Origin: Betaproteobacteria bacterium
Lineage (GTDB): Bacteria > Pseudomonadota > Gammaproteobacteria > Burkholderiales > Rhodocyclaceae
Assembly: GCA_020621865.1 (NCBI GenBank)
Contig: JAHRYW010000002.1
Location: 74,778 to 138,777 of the forward strand
Reading direction: 5' to 3'
DNA: 64,000 bases
A model generated the notes under the pieces. The model was not told where the DNA came from, made no database searches, and was given only the letters and a program-made list of their open reading frames with translations. The position numbers and the translations under genes are program-made. This document shows, one piece after another, positions 10,234 through 21,800 of the stretch (positions are counted from its first letter, which is position 1; each line of letters opens with the position of its first letter).

Positions 10234-10324
10234 TTTTACCGATCAGTCAGCGCGTGTGCGCTGCGGAAAAAATGTGGATTTTACTGGAAGTGCGTGATTA
10301 TTCATGGAGTTTGCGTATTCACGA

Positions 10325-11845
10325 TCAATCCAGCCCGAAGAATTCGCGAATCTTGCGGCCGATGGCTGCGCTGCCCGGGATGGGCTGGGCCATTTTGCCC
10401 TGTCCTTCCATATAGCCTTGCTCCAGTTCGGCAAAGTTCTGCAGGCGGCGTTCGAGGATGCCGGACAGGGTGTCGGCCAGTTCCGGTCTTTGCTCGATGA
10501 TGGACTGGAAGCCGGCCTTGTCCAGCCGGTAGGCTTCGACATTGGTGCTGGCGACGACGGTCGCCCGGCGCGGGGCGCCCGTCATCAGGCCGATTTCGCC
10601 GAAAACGCTGCCCGGGCCGCGTTTTTCCAGCAGGCGGCGGGGGCCTTCCGGCGGCTGCCACCAGGCTTCCGCTTCGCCGCTGACCATGATGTACAGCCAA
10701 TGGGCGATGGCGCCCTGGCGGGTGATGATGTCGCCGCGGGCGAACGGTGCCTTGATCAGGTGTTCGGCCAGATGGCGTTTTTCGGTATCGGACAGGCGGG
10801 CGAACAGTTCGATGGCGTTGATCGCCTGCAGGCGGCGCTGCATTTCGCGGCTTTCGACTTCCTCGCGGTGGGCGGCGCCCTCCTTGACCAGGTGGATGGT
10901 GTGGTCGTCGGTGGCCAGACGGATGCCGTTGCGCTGCAGGGTGGCGAGGATGTGCACGCGGACATCGGAGTCGGTCGGATCGTCGAGTTGCGGATTTTTC
11001 AACCAGTAGCGCAGGACGTAGTGGGCGTAACCGGGGCCGAAATCCATCAGCACGCAGTTCGGTGCCGGGGACGCGGCGACATTCGGAATGCTGGCGTCGG
11101 TGATGTCCCCTTCGATCTGTTCGATGATCTTGCCCGGCGGGACGGCCAGGTCGACGTTGAAGCCGATGCTGCGCCGCCAACCCGGTTGGGCCTGGTGCTT
11201 GTCGCACAGTACGTAGTAGCGCCCCTTCATCAACTGGCTGTTGGGGACGACCACCTTTTCGCCGTTGCGGGTCAGCAGGGCGGTGAAGCGCCACTGGATG
11301 TCGGTGACCTGGCCGGAAAGGTCGTCAATCCTGATCCAGTCGCCGATTTCCAGCGAATTATCCATTTGCAGGGCCAGACCGCCGAGCAGGTTGCCCAGTG
11401 TGTCCTGCATCGAGATGGCGAGCACGGCGGTCAGGACGGCCGAGGTGGCGAACAGGTGGTTCAGTTCGACGCCGGCCAAATTGAGGCGGAAAAAGGCCCA
11501 GCCGATGTAGCCGATGATGACCAGGATGTCGCCGAGGATGCCGGAAATCCGCAGGTTGACCCGGGGCAGGGCGACATTGAAGAAGGCCAGGCCGAGAAAG
11601 CGGATGACGGCCAGGCCTTCCCCGAACACGGCGAGTTGGCGCAGCCAGCCGGCCGCTGCCTTGCTGGTCGAGCCACCGGAGATTTGTCCGGCCAGTATGT
11701 CGCCGAGGATGCAGGCCAGGAAGAAGACGCTGGTGTTGATCAGCGACGGGCGCATGGCCTTGAGCGGCCGCAGGATGAAGATCAGCAGCACGGCCATCAC
11801 GAGGATGGCAAACGGCGCCTCGGGGCTCAGGAAAGGAATGCGCAT
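10325..11845 (-). CDS. MscS-family mechanosensitive channel with C-terminal cyclic-nucleotide-binding domain
   Basis: MscS-like TM/beta region followed by cNMP domain FARGDIITRQG...GSVFGEIGLMTGAPRRATVVA. Confidence 0.88.
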   Translation of the reverse strand: MRIPFLSPEAPFAILVMAVLLIFILRPLKAMRPSLINTSVFFLACILGDILAGQISGGSTSKAAAGWLRQLAVFGEGLAVIRFLGLAFFNVALPRVNLRISGILGDILVIIGYIGWAFFRLNLAGVELNHLFATSAVLTAVLAISMQDTLGNLLGGLALQMDNSLEIGDWIRIDDLSGQVTDIQWRFTALLTRNGEKVVVPNSQLMKGRYYVLCDKHQAQPGWRRSIGFNVDLAVPPGKIIEQIEGDITDASIPNVAASPAPNCVLMDFGPGYAHYVLRYWLKNPQLDDPTDSDVRVHILATLQRNGIRLATDDHTIHLVKEGAAHREEVESREMQRRLQAINAIELFARLSDTEKRHLAEHLIKAPFARGDIITRQGAIAHWLYIMVSGEAEAWWQPPEGPRRLLEKRGPGSVFGEIGLMTGAPRRATVVASTNVEAYRLDKAGFQSIIEQRPELADTLSGILERRLQNFAELEQGYMEGQGKMAQPIPGSAAIGRKIREFFGLD

Positions 11846-11849
11846 GGAT

Positions 11850-12518
11850 TCAGCGCAGGCTGATGATGGCCCAGCCGTGTTCGCCAGCGTGGGCGCGCAG
11901 TTTGTCGTCCGGGTCGACGGCCACTGGCGTCGTCACTTTCTGCATCAGCGGCAGGTCGTTGTGCGAGTCGCTGTAAAAATAACTGTTGGCGAAGCTGCCC
12001 CACCACAGGCCGAGCGATTCGAGCCAGGCTTCGACGCGGGTGATCTTGCCGCCCTGGAAGGAGGGCGTGCCGGTCGGTTTTCCTGAAAATGCGCCATTTT
12101 TGGCATCGACCGTAGCAATCGTGCCGATCAGGTGCGGAATGCCGAATTCGCGGGCGATCGGGCCGGTCACGAAGCAGTTGGTGGCGGTCACGATGGCGCA
12201 CAGGTCGCCGGCCGCCAGGTGTTTTTGGACCAGCGCGCGCGATGGCTCGGTCATGATCGGACGGATGTGGCGGTCGAGGTATTCGCGGTGCCAGGCATCG
12301 AGTTCGGCGCGCGGGTGACGGGCCAGCGGGGCAAGCTGGAAGGCGAGGAACTCGTAGATGTCCAGCGTGCCGGCCTTGTATTGCTCGTAAAACTGGATGT
12401 TCTTCGCTTCCTGCAGCTCGCGGTCGACGACGCCCTTGCTGATCAGGAATTGCGCCCATTCAAAGTCGGAGTCGCCGGCGAGCAGGGTGTTGTCGAGGTC
12501 AAAAAGGGCAAGATTCAT
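11850..12518 (-). CDS. HAD-IB family phosphatase (SerB-like)
   Basis: LFDLDNTLLAGDSDFEW, SYFYSDSHNDLPLM motifs. Confidence 0.9.
   Translation of the reverse strand: MNLALFDLDNTLLAGDSDFEWAQFLISKGVVDRELQEAKNIQFYEQYKAGTLDIYEFLAFQLAPLARHPRAELDAWHREYLDRHIRPIMTEPSRALVQKHLAAGDLCAIVTATNCFVTGPIAREFGIPHLIGTIATVDAKNGAFSGKPTGTPSFQGGKITRVEAWLESLGLWWGSFANSYFYSDSHNDLPLMQKVTTPVAVDPDDKLRAHAGEHGWAIISLR
12084..12119 (-). repeat. Dispersed repeat copy B (short, diverged), in frame in HAD phosphatase
   Basis: Revcomp ATTGCTACGGTCGATGCCAAAAATGGCGCATTTTC encoding IATVDAKNGAF; same frame as copies G and J. Confidence 0.55.
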
Positions 12519-12554
12519 GATGGTTCGTGGGCTGAATTTGGATTGGGGCGCAGT

Positions 12555-13259
12555 TTACCGGGGGCGGCGCAATTCGTTGAGCAGATCGAGCTGGACTTCC
12601 TGGATTTCGATCATCCGCTCCCACTGGTGCGACAGCAGGTGGTCGATTTTTTCGTGCAGCTGGCGGATTTCCAGCTCGGCCTTCAGGTTGACCTGGTAGT
12701 CGTTGCGGGCGCGCAGGCGGTCCTTCGCCTCCTGCCGGTTCTGGCTCATCATGATGATCGGCGCCTGGACGGCGGCCAGGCAGGAGAGCAGCAGGTTGAG
12801 CAGGATGAACGGGAAGGGATCGACCGGCCGCCAGTAGAGAACCAGCGAGTTGATCATGATCCAGGCGACGATGAACAGGCCGAAGATGATCAGGAAAGTC
12901 CAGCTGCCGCCGAAGTCGGCGATCCGGTCGGCCAGCCTTTCGCCGAAGCTCCAGTTTTCCTCGTAGTCGCTGTCGACGTCGGCGGCCAGCGTCTGGTGGG
13001 TCTGCAGGCTGTGCAAGACGGCCTGCTCCAGTTCCGAGAGTTCGCCCTTCTCGGAGACGAGCAGGGCGTGAACGTGCTGCGCCCGGTAGCGTGCCAGATC
13101 GGTCTGGCAGATGGCGGCGGCGGGTGACCATTCGGGGTGCTCATGGCGGATATCGCCGGCGATGTTGTCGCGGACCAGCGGCGCGGCGACCAGCTCGCGA
13201 ACCGGGAAGTTCTTGCCGCAGACCAGACAGGTGCCGGTCGGTGATTTGCTATGGCTCAT
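12555..13259 (-). CDS. DUF1003 domain membrane protein
   Basis: ADRIADFGGSWTFLIIFGLFIVAWIMINS signature; start at MSHSKSPTGTCLVCGKNF. Confidence 0.85.
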   Translation of the reverse strand: MSHSKSPTGTCLVCGKNFPVRELVAAPLVRDNIAGDIRHEHPEWSPAAAICQTDLARYRAQHVHALLVSEKGELSELEQAVLHSLQTHQTLAADVDSDYEENWSFGERLADRIADFGGSWTFLIIFGLFIVAWIMINSLVLYWRPVDPFPFILLNLLLSCLAAVQAPIIMMSQNRQEAKDRLRARNDYQVNLKAELEIRQLHEKIDHLLSHQWERMIEIQEVQLDLLNELRRPR

Positions 13260-13312
13260 GGGCGCTCCAGCAGCGGGTCGGCAGAGCCGACAGCGTAGCA
13301 GCCCGGCCGCAT

Positions 13313-13963
13313 TCAGGCATGGGGCGCGTGCAGCAATTCGCGCAGCAGTGGCAGGGTCACGGCGCGTTTTTGCTCGAGGGTGTAGCGGTCGAGCGCGACG
13401 ACGATGGACGACAGCGTGCGCATGTCGCGCGGCGCGTGGCGCATCAGGTAGTCGATGATCTCGGGCGCCAGCTTGAGGGCGCGCTCCCTGGCCTGGGCGG
13501 CGATCGCTTCGGCCTTTTCGGCGTCGGACAAGGGCTGCAGGCGGCAGATCAAGCCGGAGCCGAGCCGGGTGCGCAGGTCTTCGCGCAGCGCCAGGTGGGC
13601 CGGCGGCTGGGCGGCGGCGGTCAGCAGCATGCCCGAGGCCATTTTCAGACGATTGAAATGGTTGAATAGGGCGATCTGACCGACTTCGTCGAGTGCTTCG
13701 ACGTGGTCGACGGCCAGTTGTTCGGCGGCGGGGGCGGTGCTCAGCGCCGGGTCGAGCGCCGCGTCGACATAAGCGAAGCCGCTGGCCTGCAGCAGATGGG
13801 AACGCCCGGAGCCGGCTTCGCCCCACAGGCAGAACGAGGTGTCGGCGCGCACGCCGGCCAGCCATTCGGTCAGCAGGGCCAGCGTTTCCGCATTGCCGCC
13901 GGCGACGAAGTTGTCCAGCGTCGGCGGGGTTTCGGGCAGCAGGTCGAGAATTAGCTGGCGCAT
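13313..13963 (-). CDS. hda: DnaA regulatory inactivator Hda
   Basis: MRQLILDLLPETPPTLDNFVAGGNAE...GEAGSGRSHLLQA; DnaA-AAA-like. Confidence 0.92.
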   Translation of the reverse strand: MRQLILDLLPETPPTLDNFVAGGNAETLALLTEWLAGVRADTSFCLWGEAGSGRSHLLQASGFAYVDAALDPALSTAPAAEQLAVDHVEALDEVGQIALFNHFNRLKMASGMLLTAAAQPPAHLALREDLRTRLGSGLICRLQPLSDAEKAEAIAAQARERALKLAPEIIDYLMRHAPRDMRTLSSIVVALDRYTLEQKRAVTLPLLRELLHAPHA

Positions 13964-14033
13964 CGGGGGATCAGAATAAAACCGGGGGCGTATTTTAGCA
14001 TTGCTCCGTTGAGCGGCTCCGCCCCGCGGGGAC

Positions 14034-15332
14034 TCAGGCTTGCGGCCCGATCTGCTCGTGCAGGCGCGCCAGGACGTCGGGGGCGCCGCGCACGCTGAAG
14101 AAGGCACCGTCGCCGTCGGCGCGTTCGGCCAGCACCTGGCAGCCGGCGTAGATTTCCTTGCGCAACTGCTGGGCCGACCAGGGCAGGAACAGCTCGGTCT
14201 CGACCAGATCCTTCTGGAAGAAATCGATGATCGTCTGGCGTAGGCGGGCGACGTTGTCTGGGCGCCGGGCGCTCATCACCACGCAGCCGGGATACTGTGC
14301 CTCAAGGGCGGCGGCGCACGCTTCGGCGTCTTCAACGTGGTCGATCTTGTTGAAGATGCGCAGGCGCGGTATTTCATCGGCGCTGATCTCGGCCAGCACC
14401 TTGTCGGTGACTTCGAGCTGGCGTTCGAAGCCGGGGTCGCTGGCGTCGATCACGTGGAGCAGCAGGCCGGCATCGAGCGCCTCGTCGAGCGTCGATTTGA
14501 ACGAGGCGACCAGGCCGTGCGGCAGGTTCTTGATGAAGCCGACGGTGTCGCTGACCAGCACGCGCGGCACGCTTTCCGGGTGCAGGGTGCGCACCGTGGT
14601 GTCCAGCGTCGCGAACAATTTGTTGGCGACCAGCACTTCGCTGCCGGTCAGGGCTCGCATCAGCGTCGACTTGCCGGCGTTGGTGTAGCCGACCAGCGCG
14701 ACACTGGCCAGACCCTGGCGTTCATGGCGGCGGGCGCGCTGGGTCTGGCGCTCGGCGTCCATGGCGACGATTTCGAGTTGCAGTTCGGCGATCCGGTCGC
14801 GGATCTTGCGACGGTCGAGCTCGGTGTGCGATTCGCCGGCCCCGCGGCCGCCGACGCCGCTGCGCTGGCGGCCCTGCGGCCCGGCCAGCTTGGCCGCCTC
14901 GCGCAGGCGCGGCGCCATGTAGCCGAGACGGGCGATTTCCACCTGCGCCTTGGCGGCCCGCGAGCGGGCATTGTTGTGGAAGATTTCGAGGATGACCATG
15001 GTCCGGTCCATGACCGGGCAGCCAGTTTCCTTCTCCAGGTTGCGCGCCTGCGAGGGCGAAATCTCGTGGTCGACCAGGATCGCGTCGATCTCGAATTCGG
15101 CCTCGTGGTTCACGTAGTGCTCGATCTCCTGCCGCTTGCCGATGCCCAGATAGCCGGTGGTGTCGAAACTGGCGCGCTTCTGGATGAAGGTATGAACGAC
15201 CATGTAGCCCAGCGTCTTGGCCAGTTCGCGCAGTTCGCTCAGCGATGCCTCGAACTCGATGTCGCTGACGGAGGGGACCTGGACGGCCGCGACGACGGCG
15301 TAACTGGGCTTTTCTTCGACTTCCTTGCGCAT
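14034..15332 (-). CDS. hflX: GTPase HflX
   Basis: ERQTQRARR, VALVGYTNAGKSTLMRALTG, DTVGFIKNLPHGLVASFKSTLDE. Confidence 0.96.
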   Translation of the reverse strand: MRKEVEEKPSYAVVAAVQVPSVSDIEFEASLSELRELAKTLGYMVVHTFIQKRASFDTTGYLGIGKRQEIEHYVNHEAEFEIDAILVDHEISPSQARNLEKETGCPVMDRTMVILEIFHNNARSRAAKAQVEIARLGYMAPRLREAAKLAGPQGRQRSGVGGRGAGESHTELDRRKIRDRIAELQLEIVAMDAERQTQRARRHERQGLASVALVGYTNAGKSTLMRALTGSEVLVANKLFATLDTTVRTLHPESVPRVLVSDTVGFIKNLPHGLVASFKSTLDEALDAGLLLHVIDASDPGFERQLEVTDKVLAEISADEIPRLRIFNKIDHVEDAEACAAALEAQYPGCVVMSARRPDNVARLRQTIIDFFQKDLVETELFLPWSAQQLRKEIYAGCQVLAERADGDGAFFSVRGAPDVLARLHEQIGPQA

Positions 15333-15523
15333 TGCGGGAGAACTTTTTTACGGACGAAAGGCAGATAGTACCCGGCAATCGGTGGCTCACGCTCGCTTCG
15401 TGCCGGCTCGGACGTCCCCGGGCCGGAACTTTATGCCATGCCGTTGTCCAAACGCAGTCTGGGCGCCGTCGGTTGCCGCCCGCCGTTCAAGCTTCAAGTG
15501 ATCAGTCGCCAAGGGAGACCTGC

Positions 15524-15796
15524 ATGTCGAAATGGATCAACTTGCTTTTTCTGTCGTTCTTCACTGCTGCGCTCGGTGAAGTCTTCTTCTTCGCCTTCAT
15601 CGATCCGCAGATGCTTTATCTCTTCGGTCAGCCAGTCGACTGGCCGCCGATGGTGGTTTATTCGGTCGGCTTCTTCATGTTCTGGTGCTTGACCGCGCTG
15701 ACGGCAGGTCTGGTCGTGCTGATGGCCAAGCCGGGCGAGGAAGTTAACAAGGAAGTGGCGGTGAGCGCCGGACACCGGCCCGCCAATAGCGCCTGA
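15524..15796 (+). CDS. Small inner-membrane hypothetical protein
   Basis: 90 aa, two TM segments, good start context. Confidence 0.65.
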   Translation: MSKWINLLFLSFFTAALGEVFFFAFIDPQMLYLFGQPVDWPPMVVYSVGFFMFWCLTALTAGLVVLMAKPGEEVNKEVAVSAGHRPANSA

Positions 15797-15917
15797 AGGC
15801 GGCCGGGAGCGCTTGCCAGTCCGGGGTCGGCAGGCCGGCTAGGGGAGGCTGCCGGTTTCGGGTAAAATCGCCGTTTTTTCCAGCGGCTTAGCGCCGCATC
15901 CGGCGAGTTTCCAGACC

Positions 15918-16929
<1,012 letters not shown>

Positions 16930-16958
<29 letters not shown>

Positions 16959-17592
16959 ATGGCTACGGCAGGTCGCGGCTTTTGCCTGCGGCCTGTTGTT
17001 GCTGAACGCCGCCCCGGCAGTCTGGGCGGCGGGTAAGAAAGTTTCTGCCAAGCAAGTATCGGCCAAGCTGGCGCATGCCAGGCCGGCCAAGAAGGCGGCG
17101 TTCCGTAGCGGGCGCCCGGCCTTGCCGGCCACGGAATTCGGGCCGGCCGACCTGATCGACGACGATCTTCCCGGCCTGCGTGGCCAGGCCAGTTTCTACG
17201 GTAACGGTTTTCAGGGCCGAAGGACGGCCACCGGCGAGCGTTTCGACGTCCGTCAATTCACGGCGGCCAGCAATCGCTTCCCCTTGGGGACGCTGCTTGC
17301 CGTCCGACGCCTGGACAAGGATCTGTGCGCCATCGTCAAGGTTAACGACCGCATGCATGGCAAGCATCGCAAGCGCATCATCGATGTCTCGCGCAGTGCC
17401 GCGGAATATCTCGGCATGCTGCGCGCCGGCGTCGTCTTCGTCAGTGTTGCGCCGGTCAGGGGCGCCGGGCCGAATGCCTGCGCAACGGCCTTCGAGGCAG
17501 CTCCGGGCGACGAATCCTATCCCCCAGGGGGACTTCCTTCGGGGCGCGGTCAGGCGGAAAAAATGCCCAAAATCGAATTCGGCAGCGACTGA
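16930..17592 (+). CDS. RlpA-like double-psi beta-barrel (septal ring lytic transglycosylase family) protein
   Basis: [63 protein letters not shown]; start codon uncertain. Confidence 0.85.
17512..17580 (+). repeat. Dispersed repeat copy C, long subtype 1 (G-rich insert), encodes RlpA-like C-terminus
   Basis: GAATCCTATCCCCCAGGGGGACTTCCTTCGGGGCGCGGTCAGGCGGAAAAAATGCCCAAAATCGAATTC. Confidence 0.85.
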
Positions 17593-17637
17593 ATTTGCTT
17601 CGGCGGGCCCGGTCAGTTCGCTACAATCCGGGCTATT

Positions 17638-17655
17638 ACTGACTGCTTGGTCAGT
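17638..17655. promoter_or_regulatory. Putative TetR-type operator ACTGAC-TGCTTG-GTCAGT upstream of RND operon
   Basis: Perfect 6+6 inverted repeat just downstream of a TACAAT -10-like hexamer (17622-17627). Confidence 0.6.
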
Positions 17656-17675
17656 CCAGTTGCCGGCCGAAACCC

Positions 17676-18839
17676 ATGAAGAAAAATACCCGCTACGGAA
17701 TCATCGCTCTTGCTCTCGCCGGACTGGCCGGCCTGGGCTTCATCGCCTACACCGCTAACCGCACGCCGGCCACCGGGCCGCAGGCACCGGCCGGTAGCCA
17801 GCCCGCCCCGGCGGCGGCAGCGCCGGGCAAGCCGGGCGGCGGCGCCCTGGCCAGCTTTCCGACGTCGGTCGAGGTGGCACGGGTCAAGCCGAACGATTTT
17901 GTCGATGACGTCTCGGCGGTCGGCACGCTGAAATCGAACGAGTCGGTCGTGCTGCGGCCGGAAATCGCCGGGCGCATCGCCGCCATCGGCTTCAAGGATG
18001 GCGCCGTGGTCGGCAAGGGGACGGAACTGGTCGCCCTCGATGCCGCCGTCCAGCAGGCTGAACTGCAGCAGGCGCGGGCCAGTCTGGCGCTGGCGCAGAG
18101 CAGCCATCAGCGCAACCTCGAACTGTTCGGCCGCAAGTTCCTCAGCCAGCAGGCGGTCGACAATTCGGCGGCGACGCTGAAGGTCCAGGCGGCGACCGTC
18201 CAGCTGGCCGAAGCCAGGCTGGCCAAGACCAGCATCCGGGCGCCGTTCCGGGGCATGGTCGGGTTGCGCAATGTCGGTGTCGGCGACTACGTCAAGGATG
18301 GCCAGGAACTGATCAATCTCGAGGACGTCGCCACGCTGCGCGTCGATTTCAAGCTGCCGGAAACCTATATCGGCCGGCTGAACAAGGGCCAGGCGGTGGA
18401 GGTGACAACCGATGCGTTGGCCGGCGAGAAATTCCGGGCGGTGCTCGACGCCACCGATCCGCTGGTCGATCCCAACGGCCGCGCCATTGCCGCCCGCGCC
18501 CGGCTCGACAACGCCGCCGGCAAGCTGCGGCCGGGCATGTTCGTCCGTGTTCGCCTGCTGTTCGGCGAGCGCAAGGGCGTCCTGATGCTGCCCGAGCAGG
18601 CCATCGTGCCGGGCGGCCAGCCGGCCGTGTTCAAGGTGGTCGATGGCAAGGCAAAGCTGGTCAAGATCCGGATCGGCGTGCGCCGCGCGGCGCAGGTCGA
18701 GGTGGTTGAGGGCCTGGCCGAAGGCGACGTGGTGGTCACCGCCGGCCAGTTGAAGCTGCGCGACGGGGCGGCGGTCAAGGCCATCGGCGAAGGCCTGCCG
18801 GCGAGCACCCAGGGCAACGGCGCGGCGGCCGGCCAATGA
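17676..18839 (+). CDS. RND efflux periplasmic adaptor subunit (MFP)
   Basis: Lipoyl/barrel-sandwich hairpin motifs, SIRAPFRGMVGLRNVGVGDYV. Confidence 0.92.
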   Translation: MKKNTRYGIIALALAGLAGLGFIAYTANRTPATGPQAPAGSQPAPAAAAPGKPGGGALASFPTSVEVARVKPNDFVDDVSAVGTLKSNESVVLRPEIAGRIAAIGFKDGAVVGKGTELVALDAAVQQAELQQARASLALAQSSHQRNLELFGRKFLSQQAVDNSAATLKVQAATVQLAEARLAKTSIRAPFRGMVGLRNVGVGDYVKDGQELINLEDVATLRVDFKLPETYIGRLNKGQAVEVTTDALAGEKFRAVLDATDPLVDPNGRAIAARARLDNAAGKLRPGMFVRVRLLFGERKGVLMLPEQAIVPGGQPAVFKVVDGKAKLVKIRIGVRRAAQVEVVEGLAEGDVVVTAGQLKLRDGAAVKAIGEGLPASTQGNGAAAGQ

Positions 18840-21800
18840 GGATTTCCGATCTGTGCATCAAGCGGCCGGTCTTTGCGACCGTGCTGTCGCTGGTCATCAT
18901 GCTGCTCGGCATCGTCTCCTACACCCGGCTGCCGGTGCGCGAGTATCCGAAGATCGACGAGCCGGTGGTCACCGTCGATACGACTTATCGCGGCGCCTCG
19001 GCCGAGATCATCGAGTCGCAGGTCAGCAAGCCGCTGGAGGATTCGCTGGCCGGCATCGAGGGGGTGGAAGTGATCACTTCCATTTCGCGTGCCGAGAACA
19101 GCCAGATTTCCGTGCGCTTCAAGCTGGAGCGCCCGCCGGAAGCAGCGGCGGCCGATGTCCGCGACCGCGTCTCGCGGGTCCGCAAGAAGCTGCCGGACAG
19201 CGTCGACGAGCCGGTGATCGCCAAGGTCGAGGCCGATGCCAACCCGGTTGTCTGGATCGCTTTTTCCTCCGACCAGCATTCGGCGCTGGAAGTCACCGAC
19301 ATCGCCAGCCGCATCGTCAAGCCACGCCTGACCACGCTGCCCGGGGCGGCCGACGTGCGCGTCTTCGGCGAGCGCAAGTTCGCCATGCGCATCTGGCTCG
19401 ACAAGCAGCGCCTGGCGGCCTACCAGCTGACCCCGGCCGACGTCGAGGAGGCGCTGAAGACGCAGAACGTCGAGGTGCCGGCCGGGCGCATCGAGAGCAG
19501 CCAGCGCGAGTTCTCGGTGGTGGCCAATACCGATCTGAAGACGCCGGAGGAGTTCGGGGCGATCATCGTCCGGACGGTCGGCGCCTATCCGGTCCGCATC
19601 CGCGATATCGGCCGCGTTGAAGTGGGGCCGGCTTCGGAGCGCAGTTCGGTGCGCTTCAACGGGCGCTCGGCGGTGGGGCTCGGCGTCATCAAGCAGGCGA
19701 CGGCCAATCCGCTGGAGCTGTCGAAGGCCCTGCGCGCCCAGCTGCCGAGCATCACCGGCGAACTGCCGGCCGGCATGCAGGCCAAGATCGCCTACGATTC
19801 CAGCGTCTTCATCGACCGTTCGATCCAGTCGGTGTTCAAGACCATCGCCGAAGCGATCCTGCTGGTGCTGGCGATCATTTTCTTCTTCCTGCGCAACCTG
19901 CGGGCGACGCTGATCCCGCTGGTCACCATCCCGGTCTCGCTGGTCGGCGCCTTCGGCATCATGTTTGCGCTCGGCTTCACGATCAACACGCTGACCCTGC
20001 TTGCCATGGTGCTGGCCATCGGCCTGGTCGTCGATGACGCCATCGTCGTGCTGGAGAACATCTTCCGCCACATCGAGGAGGGCATGCCGCGGATGCAGGC
20101 CGCCTTGCAGGGCTCCAAGGAAATCGGCTTTGCTGTCGTCGCGATGACGCTGACCCTGGCCGCCGTCTATGCCCCGGTCGCCTTCATGACCGGGCGCACT
20201 GGCAAACTGTTCATCGAGTTCGCGCTGACCCTGGCCGGCGCCGTGCTGGTTTCCGGCTTCGTCGCCCTGACCCTGTCGCCGATGATGTGCTCGCTGCTGC
20301 TTCGCCACGAGGAAAAGCACAGCAAGGGTTTCCTGCTGGTCGAGCGCTTCCTGGACAATTTGAATTTTGGTTATAAAAAGGTGCTGACCGTAGCATTGAA
20401 CCGGCGCTGGATCGTCCTCGTCGCCTTCGTGCTCGTCGCCGGCTCCTGCGTCGTGCTGCTCAAGTCGCTGAAGTCCGAACTGGCGCCGATCGAGGATCGC
20501 GGCATCGTGCTCGGTGCCTTCGTCGGTCCGGATGGTGCGACGCTCGAATACAGCGACAAGTACGCCCGGCAGATGGAAAGCATCTACAGCCAGACCAAGG
20601 ACGTCGAGCGCTACTTCGTCGTTTCCGGCAATCCGGTGGTGAACCAGGGCACCTCCTTCCTCGGCCTGACCGACTGGAACCAGCGCGACCGACGCTCGCC
20701 GGAGATCGCCAAGGAACTGGCGCCCAAATTCGCCGCCATTCCCGGCGTGCTGGCCTTCGCCATCACGCCGCCCTCGCTCGGCCAAAGCCCGCGCGAGCGG
20801 CCGATCAACTTCGTGATCGTCACCTCGGCCAGCTACCAGGAGCTGCAGCAGCTGACCAGCCAGTTCCTGGTCGAACTGGCCAAGAATCCCGGCCTGGCCA
20901 ATGTCGACACCGACCTCAAGCTGAACAAGCCGGAGCTGTCGATCGAGGTCAAGCGCGACAAGGCGGCCGACCTCGGCGTGCCGGTCGAGACGGTCGGGCG
21001 GACGCTGGAAACGCTGCTCGGCGGCCGCCAGGTCACCCGCTTCAAGCGCGACGGCGAGCAGTACGACGTGATCGTCCAGGTCGCCGACATCGACCGCACC
21101 AAGCCCGACGACATCCGCGACATCTATGCCCGTGGCCGCGACGGGAGCATGATCTCGCTGGACAATCTGGTCGCCGTGCAGGAAACCGTCGCCCCGCGCG
21201 AGCTGAACCACTTCGGCCAGCGCCGGGCGGTCAGCATCACCGCCAACCTGACGCCCGGCTACTCGATGGGCGAGGCGCTGACTTACATGGACGGCGTCGC
21301 CAACCAGTTGCTCAAGCCGGGCTACGCCGTCGACTACAACGGCCAGTCGCGCGAATTCCGCCAATCGTCGTCGTCGCTGGCCTTCACCTTCGGGCTGGCG
21401 CTGGCCTTCATCTACCTGGTGCTGGCAGCACAGTTCGAGAGCTTCCGCGACCCGCTGATCATCATGCTGACCGTGCCGCTGTCGATGGCCGGCGCCCTGC
21501 TCGCGCTGTGGCTGACCAACGGCACACTCAACGTCTACAGCCAGATCGGCCTGGTCACGCTGGTCGGCCTGATCACCAAGCACGGCATCCTGATCGTCGA
21601 ATTCGCCAACCAGTTGCAGGAGAAGGGCATGGCGATCAAGGAGGCGGTCATCGAATCGGCCTTCCTGCGCCTGCGGCCGATCCTGATGACGACCGGCGCC
21701 ATGGTGCTCGGCGCCGTGCCGCTGGCGCTGGCCACCGGCGCGGGCGCCGAATCCCGCCAGCAGATTGGCTGGGTCATCGTCGGCGGCCTGCTGCTCGGCA

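Noticed and set aside
8758-10500. 580-aa plus-strand ORF opposite folK/pcnB
   Set aside because: Spans two well-supported genes on the other strand; compositionally a shadow frame.
13985-14040. TAGCATTGCTCCGTTGAGCGGCTCCGCCCCGCGGGGACTC upstream of hda, resembling the G-rich repeat subtype
   Set aside because: Only the TAGCATT and CCCCGCGGGG fragments resemble it; the two arms of the family are absent.
18365-21583. 1072-aa antisense ORF opposite the RND permease
   Set aside because: High-GC codon bias leaves long open frames on the opposite strand. The composition is Asp/Gln/His/Gly rich with no domain motifs, and the sense strand is an unambiguous AcrB-type gene.
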